From an uncultured Acidimicrobiaceae bacterium (GTDB lineage Bacteria; Actinomycetota; Acidimicrobiia; Acidimicrobiales; Ilumatobacteraceae), in NCBI GenBank assembly GCA_903919215.1, contig CAIXHI010000463.1, forward strand, positions 1 to 15,668: a stretch of DNA of 15,668 bases, read 5' to 3'. Position 1 is the first letter of the stretch. Every line of letters starts with the position of its first letter. The notes beneath the pieces were generated by a model that saw nothing but the letters and a program-made list of their open reading frames with translations, did not search any database and was not told the origin of the DNA. The position numbers and the translations under genes are program-made. This document shows positions 12,077-15,668 of this stretch, in pieces.

Positions 12077-13056
12077 CGGTTGATCATGCGGTACATATCG
12101 TGCGGGTAGGGCAATGCCTTGCGGCTGGCGCGGTCGAGTCGCTCCACGTGCGCTGCCTCGAGCTGCCAACCCTCCGCCGCCAGGTTGTCGTCCAACTGGG
12201 CGACGCTGCGGGCACCGAGGATCGGGGCGGTGACGCCCGGACGATGGAGCACCCAGTTCAACGCCACCTGAGCGGAGCTCCGACCGATGTCAGCCGCCAC
12301 CTCGCCCACGGCACGAGCAACGGTGAGGTTGTGCTCACTGAGTTGATTCGCTTGCAACTTGGGTGACGCGGCGGCGACGCGTGTTCCCTCGGGCACCACT
12401 TCATCGTTCGCGTACTTGCCGGTGAGCACCCCACCACCAAGTGGACTCCACGGGAGTACGGCGATGTGCTCGCGCTGACACAGCGGCAGCGTGTCGAGCT
12501 CGATCTCGCGGAACAGCAACGAATACTGCGGCTGGTGCGACGAGACCGGGGTCCAGCCATACCGATCGCACAGATCGATTGCCTTCTGCAGATCCTGGCC
12601 GAGGTAGTTGCTCAATCCGACCGCACGCACCTTGCCGGAACGCACGAAGGAATCGAGTGTGCTGAGGGTCTCGTCCAGCGGAACCGTCGGGTCGGGCCAG
12701 TGCACCTGGTAGAGATCGATCCAGTCGGTACCGAGACGACGCAACGAAGCGTCGAGCGCGCGAGTGAGGTGCCGACGACCGGCACCCTGATCGTTCACAT
12801 CGTCGCTGGTCGGCAGTCGCCCCTTGGTGGCCAGCACGATCCGGTCACGCCGAGCGCCGAGCGCGCGGCCGATGATCTCCTCGGACGTGCCGCGGTTGTA
12901 GACGTCGGCGGTGTCGATGAAGTTGCCGCCAGCAGCGAGGTAACGGTCGATGATCGCTCGACTCGCCGACTCGTCGGCTTCCTTGCCGAACGTCATCGTG
13001 CCCAGGCACAACGCACTCACTTTCATCCCTGAACGGCCCAACACTCGAGTCTGCAT
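12073..13056 (-). CDS. Aldo/keto reductase
   Basis: 327 residues. A complete TIM-barrel AKR: strand 1 and turn at MKVSALCLGTMTFG (11-24), FIDTADVYNRGTSEE with Asp48 and Tyr53, IVLATKG with Lys78, and IDLYQVHWPD with His119, giving the full catalytic tetrad. The NADPH-binding part includes LPWSPLGGGVLTGKY and PILGARSVAQLDDNL near the C-terminus. It resembles the AKR11/AKR12 and YajO/PdxI-type group, which reduce aldehydes or ketones to alcohols. The ATG at 13056 is chosen because GGAGGGG sits about 5 nt upstream; the upstream frame has no such site. First gene of the leftward operon with an MFS exporter and an NTF2-like protein. Its stop overlaps the MFS start by 4 nt. Confidence 0.92.
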   Translation of the reverse strand: MQTRVLGRSGMKVSALCLGTMTFGKEADESASRAIIDRYLAAGGNFIDTADVYNRGTSEEIIGRALGARRDRIVLATKGRLPTSDDVNDQGAGRRHLTRALDASLRRLGTDWIDLYQVHWPDPTVPLDETLSTLDSFVRSGKVRAVGLSNYLGQDLQKAIDLCDRYGWTPVSSHQPQYSLLFREIELDTLPLCQREHIAVLPWSPLGGGVLTGKYANDEVVPEGTRVAAASPKLQANQLSEHNLTVARAVGEVAADIGRSSAQVALNWVLHRPGVTAPILGARSVAQLDDNLAAEGWQLEAAHVERLDRASRKALPYPHDMYRMINR

Positions 13057-13286
13057 CGCCCCTCCGATTGTTGCAGCGCAGGTTAGGCGAGGGGGTTGTG
13101 ACTGCGGAAACGCTCGGAAGTCACTCCGCGGGGCGGTCTTGACGCTTTCTTGACGCTGTTGACCTATCTCACACTCAAGGTTTGCCAACACTTCGACGAT
13201 TCAAGGATGTCGTGTGGAGCTCCCTTGGAGGGCCACCCAGTTCAATCTGGTCATCGGGACCGACACCCTTCAGGAGAAGCAGCAAG
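13057..13286. promoter_or_regulatory. Divergent intergenic region with 11-bp-phased TTGACGCT repeats
   Basis: 230 bp between the AKR gene and the secreted-protein gene. TTGACGCT occurs at 13139-13146 and 13150-13157 (11 bp apart), and TTGACC follows at 13159-13164. Direct repeats phased at 11 bp are typical of OmpR/PhoB-type regulator sites, but the TTGAC elements could also be alternative -35 boxes. GTGACT (13098-13103) and AGTCAC (13119-13124) form a 6-bp inverted repeat closer to the AKR side. No clear -10 box was found. The rest of the rightward leader (about 100 nt) shows only short stems. Confidence 0.35.
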
Positions 13287-13913
13287 ATGAACAAGACCTG
13301 GCTCACAGGAATCACGATGGCAGGAATCGCCGGATCCGGCGGTTTGGCATACGCCGGCGTCAACGTCATCAGCAGCGCCTCCGCCGAGAGCGCACCCGCC
13401 GCTGAATCCACTGCCCCCGCAGCGATTCGCTCGATCACCTACCAGATCGGCGTTGCTGGTCTGGTCACGATCCAGTCCGACGGAACCACGCTGACAGCGC
13501 TCGATCCGCACCCCGGCGCTGGCTGGACGTTCGTCGGTGCCACCGACGCCGCCGCACACGTCGACGTGCAGTTCACCGACGGACAGCAGCTCGTCACCTT
13601 CAGTGCCGACCAGGTGGGCGCCGAGATCATCGTCTCGGTCACCAACGTCGAGGCTCCTGGCGCCACCACCACCACGGTCGCTCCTGAGCCGATCGTGGTC
13701 ACGATCATCACCGAAGCCCCGGTCGTCACCGAAGCCCCGGTCGACACCGAAGCCCCGACGCCGCCAGCCACCCCGGCACCCACGCCGCCGCCGGCCACCA
13801 CCATTCACGTCGCTACCCCGACACCCGCCCCAGCGACCACCACCAAGCCGAGCCCCGCGCATCACGAAGATGACGACGAGGGCGACCACGAGGACGAGAA
13901 CGAAGATGACTGA
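13287..13913 (+). CDS. Secreted Pro/Thr-rich protein with acidic C-terminal tail
   Basis: 208 residues from the ATG at 13287, with AGGAG about 10 nt upstream. A signal peptide is likely at the N-terminus (MNKTWLTGITMAGIAGSGGL, then AYAGVNVISSASAES), with cleavage plausible after an Ala near residue 33. Residues ~47-122 look like a small beta domain (SITYQIGVAGLVTIQSDGTT, then AGWTFVGATDAAAHVDVQF). From about 125 on, the chain is Thr/Pro/Ala-rich with repeats of TEAPVV, then PAPATTTKPSPAHH, and it ends in an acidic tail (EDDDEGDHEDENEDD). Family not recognised. The tail could bind cations. The linker would span or lie in the cell wall. The downstream membrane-protein gene overlaps it by 8 nt, and the ATTTKxSP motif is common to both products, so the two probably act together. 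Confidence 0.7.
   Translation: MNKTWLTGITMAGIAGSGGLAYAGVNVISSASAESAPAAESTAPAAIRSITYQIGVAGLVTIQSDGTTLTALDPHPGAGWTFVGATDAAAHVDVQFTDGQQLVTFSADQVGAEIIVSVTNVEAPGATTTTVAPEPIVVTIITEAPVVTEAPVDTEAPTPPATPAPTPPPATTIHVATPTPAPATTTKPSPAHHEDDDEGDHEDENEDD
13710..13760 (+). repeat. 18-bp coding repeat (TEAPV units)
   Basis: Units starting ACCGAAGCCCCGGTC at 13710, 13728 and 13746 (the last one partial) encode TEAPVV/TEAPVD/TEAP. The near-identical DNA shows recent slippage or expansion within the Thr/Pro linker of the secreted protein. Confidence 0.7.
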
Positions 13914-14733
13914 CCAGGACCAAGCCGCACGCCTCGCCGCCATCCGCGCCAAGCGCGGTCAGGCCCCCGTCGCCCGCACCGCCGCCACCCCGGCAGCCGC
14001 CGCCCCGGCCACCGCCGCCCGGACCATCGCCAGCCCGACCATGATGTGGGCAGCGCCGGTTGCCCAGCAGGCGCAGATCCCGGCCCCGCCCGTCGCCGCA
14101 CACAGCGCCGCACCGGCAGCCGCTGCCCGCCCCGTCGCCGCCCGTCCGGCGGCAACTGCTCGCACCACCGCCCCTCGCGGCAAGAAGAGTCACCCGCACA
14201 TCGCCGCTGGTGCCCGCATCGCCGTCACCGGCTTGGCCGCCTCGGGAATCTTCGGCCTCACCACCGTGATCGCCGCCGCGAATCAGCCCAAGATGCCCAC
14301 CGCCTACGTCGACCCAGCGCTCGTGGCCCCCACCACGCTGTACGCCGACCCGGCGCTCACCACCATCGCCGCGACGGTTCCCGTCTCGGTCGACACCGTG
14401 GTGCCCGGTGGCACCGTCGTGCTCACCATCCCGGCCATCGGTCAGGCTCCGGCTGCCCCGGTAACCCCGGCTGCGGCTGGCGCACCCGTCACCGCCGCCC
14501 CGGCAGCGGCCCCCAAGGCTGGTCAGCCTGCGGCCGCACCGGTCACCACGGCCAAGCCGGTCGCTGGCGCTCCGGTCACCGCTGCTCCGGTCACTGCCGC
14601 CCCGGTCACCGCAGCACCGGTCACCGCCGCCCCGACCCCGCCGCCCACTGCGGCACCGGTCACCACCGCTGCTCCGGCCCCCGCCACCACCACGAAGTGC
14701 AGCCCGTGGTCGCATCAGCAGGGTAAGTGCTGA
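13906..14733 (+). CDS. Single-span membrane protein, Ala/Pro-rich, with PVTAA repeats
   Basis: 275 residues. The ATG at 13906 lies inside the previous gene (8-nt overlap), so translation is likely coupled. Residues 1-98 are a low-complexity Ala/Pro/Arg cytoplasmic region opening MTDQDQAARLAAIRAKRG and ending in basic TTAPRGKKSHPH. One membrane helix follows at about 99-126 (GARIAVTGLAASGIFGLTTV, then IAAAN), which the positive-inside rule places N-in/C-out. Outside, a short beta-like stretch (TTIAATVPVSVDTVVPGGTV, then VLTIPAIG) resembles a small beta-rich segment and is followed by an Ala/Pro/Val/Thr linker with four tandem PVTAA units. The C-terminus is PAPATTTKCSPWSHQQGKC, whose two Cys may form a disulfide or bind a ligand. 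Family not recognised. The start of this protein rather than the longer upstream frame is clear from the overlap with the preceding coding sequence. Confidence 0.68.
   Translation: MTDQDQAARLAAIRAKRGQAPVARTAATPAAAAPATAARTIASPTMMWAAPVAQQAQIPAPPVAAHSAAPAAAARPVAARPAATARTTAPRGKKSHPHIAAGARIAVTGLAASGIFGLTTVIAAANQPKMPTAYVDPALVAPTTLYADPALTTIAATVPVSVDTVVPGGTVVLTIPAIGQAPAAPVTPAAAGAPVTAAPAAAPKAGQPAAAPVTTAKPVAGAPVTAAPVTAAPVTAAPVTAAPTPPPTAAPVTTAAPAPATTTKCSPWSHQQGKC
14569..14628 (+). repeat. Four 15-bp tandem repeats (APVTA)
   Basis: Four units of the form GCNCCGGTCACYGCN at 14569, 14584, 14599 and 14614 encode APVTA four times. They differ only at third positions. They lie in the extracytoplasmic linker of the single-span membrane protein and are likely to vary in copy number between strains. 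Confidence 0.75.
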
Positions 14734-14736
14734 TCA

Positions 14737-14764
14737 GGGGTCGCCACCCCGACAGAATCACTCC
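14737..14764 (+). promoter_or_regulatory. Hairpin and leaderless-type promoter before the ApbE gene
   Basis: GGGGT-CGCC-ACCCC (14737-14750) is a perfect 5-bp hairpin just after the membrane-protein stop codon. CAGAAT (14753-14758) then lies 6 nt before the ATG at 14765, the same box and spacing as before the response regulator at 3747. There is no Shine-Dalgarno. The ApbE gene may therefore have its own leaderless promoter as well as readthrough. Confidence 0.4.
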
Positions 14765-15668
14765 ATGAGTTCTCAACCCATTGAACGCGAACTACGGGTG
14801 ATGGGGAGTACTGCGATCCTGCAGGTGCACGGTGGCACCGTCGAGATGCTCGACCGGGCGGAGTTCCGCCTGCGCGAGTTGGAGTCGTTGTGGAGCCGTT
14901 TCCGCAGCGACAGCGACATCACCCGCGCCAACCAGGCCGCCGGCCACCCCGTCGTCGTCCACGAAGACACCCTGGCCGTCGTCAGCCGCGCGCTGGATGC
15001 ATGGCGACAGACTGAGGGCCGCTTCGACATCACCATGCTGCCCGCGCTGCTGGCCGCTGGCTACACGCGCAGCACCGTCGACGACGCTCTCGCCCCCATC
15101 GTGCCCGGCACGTTGATCGGCCAGAGCGCACTCGTGCGGTTCGACTACGCGGCCTCGACCATCACCGTGCCGGAGTTCAGCGCGATCGATCTGGGCGGCA
15201 TCGGCAAGGGGTTCGCGGCCGACATCGTGGCCGAGGAGCTGATGGAGGCCGGCGCCGCCGGAGTCGTCGTCAACGTCGGCGGCGACATCGCCGTGCTCGG
15301 TCGTCCCGCTGACGATCCTGCGGGCGAGGCGCTCTGGATCATGGGCGTCGAAGACCCCCACCACCCGCCTCACCACGTGGCCGTCTTCCGGTTGGTCACC
15401 GGTGGTGCGGCGACATCCGGCACCGCCGTACGCAAGTGGACCACGGCCGACGGCAGCACTGCGCACCACCTCATCGACCCCGTTCATTCCCAACCCGCTC
15501 GACATGGCATCGTCAGCGCGACGGTGATCGCCAACGACGCGGCCACCGCCGAAGTATGTGCCACAGCTGCGATGATGATGTCCGCCGAAGCAGCCATCGC
15601 TTGGCTCGACGGGATCCTCCTCGCCGGCCTGATCGTCACCGAGTCCGGTGACGTACTCCGTACGAACA
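14765..15668 (+). CDS. FAD:protein FMN transferase (ApbE family), 3' end cut by window
   Basis: 301 residues are visible and the frame is open at the window end. Family motifs in order: LWSRFRSDSDITRANQAAG (42-60), RFDITMLPALLAAGY (86-100), AIDLGGIGKGFAAD (140-153), VVVNVGGDIAVLG (167-179), GAATSGTAVRKW (214-225) and HHLIDPVHSQPARHG (234-248). A C-terminal helix (EVCATAAMM) near the metal/FAD site follows. ApbE proteins use FAD and Mg2+ to attach FMN covalently to a Thr or Ser of target proteins, usually outside the membrane. No signal peptide or lipobox is seen here, so this copy may act in the cytoplasm or be exported in another way. With a usual length of about 270-350 residues it is nearly complete. 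Target proteins may lie downstream of the window; no DxxTGAT-type acceptor motif was found in the two preceding proteins. Confidence 0.92.
   Translation, partial: MSSQPIERELRVMGSTAILQVHGGTVEMLDRAEFRLRELESLWSRFRSDSDITRANQAAGHPVVVHEDTLAVVSRALDAWRQTEGRFDITMLPALLAAGYTRSTVDDALAPIVPGTLIGQSALVRFDYAASTITVPEFSAIDLGGIGKGFAADIVAEELMEAGAAGVVVNVGGDIAVLGRPADDPAGEALWIMGVEDPHHPPHHVAVFRLVTGGAATSGTAVRKWTTADGSTAHHLIDPVHSQPARHGIVSATVIANDAATAEVCATAAMMMSAEAAIAWLDGILLAGLIVTESGDVLRTN

Noticed and set aside
10748..12109. Long 453-codon open frame on the plus strand
   Set aside because: It is antisense to the MFS gene and reads as His/Gln/Arg-rich low complexity, with no fold-like pattern. The minus strand gives clear membrane segments and coupled starts.
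13530..13560. VGAT in the secreted protein as an FMN acceptor site for ApbE
   Set aside because: The family acceptor consensus needs Ser/Thr before GA and an Asp three residues earlier; here the sequence is TFVGAT without either.
13813..14715. 300-codon minus-strand frame
   Set aside because: Gly/Arg/Asp/Ser low complexity produced by the antisense of Ala/Pro/Thr codons of the membrane-protein gene.
1..15668. CRISPR arrays, tRNA or rRNA genes, insertion sequences
   Set aside because: No spaced identical repeats of CRISPR size, no cloverleaf-like segments and no transposase or terminal repeats were recognised. The only tandem repeats are within Pro/Thr-rich coding linkers.

Overview
The window is high-GC DNA with strong G/C preference at third codon positions, frequent GTG starts and several genes that look leaderless (a TANNNT-like -10 box about 6-7 nt before the start codon). 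Together with Ala/Pro/Thr-rich secreted proteins and the MMPL, DUF2202 and ApbE families, this points to a free-living actinobacterium, possibly of the Acidimicrobiia (Ilumatobacter-like). The taxon is inferred from style and was not tested by comparison. No rRNA, tRNA, CRISPR array or insertion sequence was found.

Region 1 (1-1390): a truncated MMPL/RND-type exporter (leftward) diverges from a lipoprotein with a DUF2202 ferritin-like domain. A perfect 16-bp palindrome (ATACCCCC/GGGGGTAT) lies inside the exporter promoter, and a degenerate copy sits just before the lipoprotein's ribosome binding site. Both resemble operators of the CsoR/CstR/RcnR family, so a metal or sulfur stress response is suggested. 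Positions 1391-1683 hold what may be a decayed coding fragment.

Region 2 (1684-6780): a signalling block. In order: a small unknown protein whose Shine-Dalgarno sits in a hairpin loop, a soluble PAS histidine kinase, an orphan type IV prepilin-like protein, a response regulator whose output looks like a catalytically dead HD-GYP domain, an XRE regulator with a paired-palindrome promoter, and a double-PAS histidine kinase whose ATP-binding motifs are eroded.

Region 3 (6842-10424): an atypical short-chain dehydrogenase lacking the canonical Tyr and Lys, then two tandem paralogous regulators with an excisionase-type HTH, a GAF domain and a PAS-like C-terminus. Their first 19 residues are identical although 12 of 18 codons after the start differ synonymously, so the DNA-reading part is under strong selection. 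This pair is the most novel-looking system in the window.

Region 4 (10437-13056, leftward): a tightly coupled operon of aldo/keto reductase, MFS exporter and NTF2-like protein, joined by GTGA and ATGA overlaps. It looks like a small-molecule conversion and export unit.

Region 5 (13057-15668, rightward): a secreted Pro/Thr-rich protein with an acidic tail, an overlapping single-span membrane protein with a similar C-terminal motif, and an ApbE-type FAD:protein FMN transferase that runs off the window. This may be part of an extracytoplasmic flavin/redox locus.

The three tightly spaced convergent gene junctions (gaps of 3, 12 and 12 nt) all place the two stop codons in the arms of an inverted repeat.
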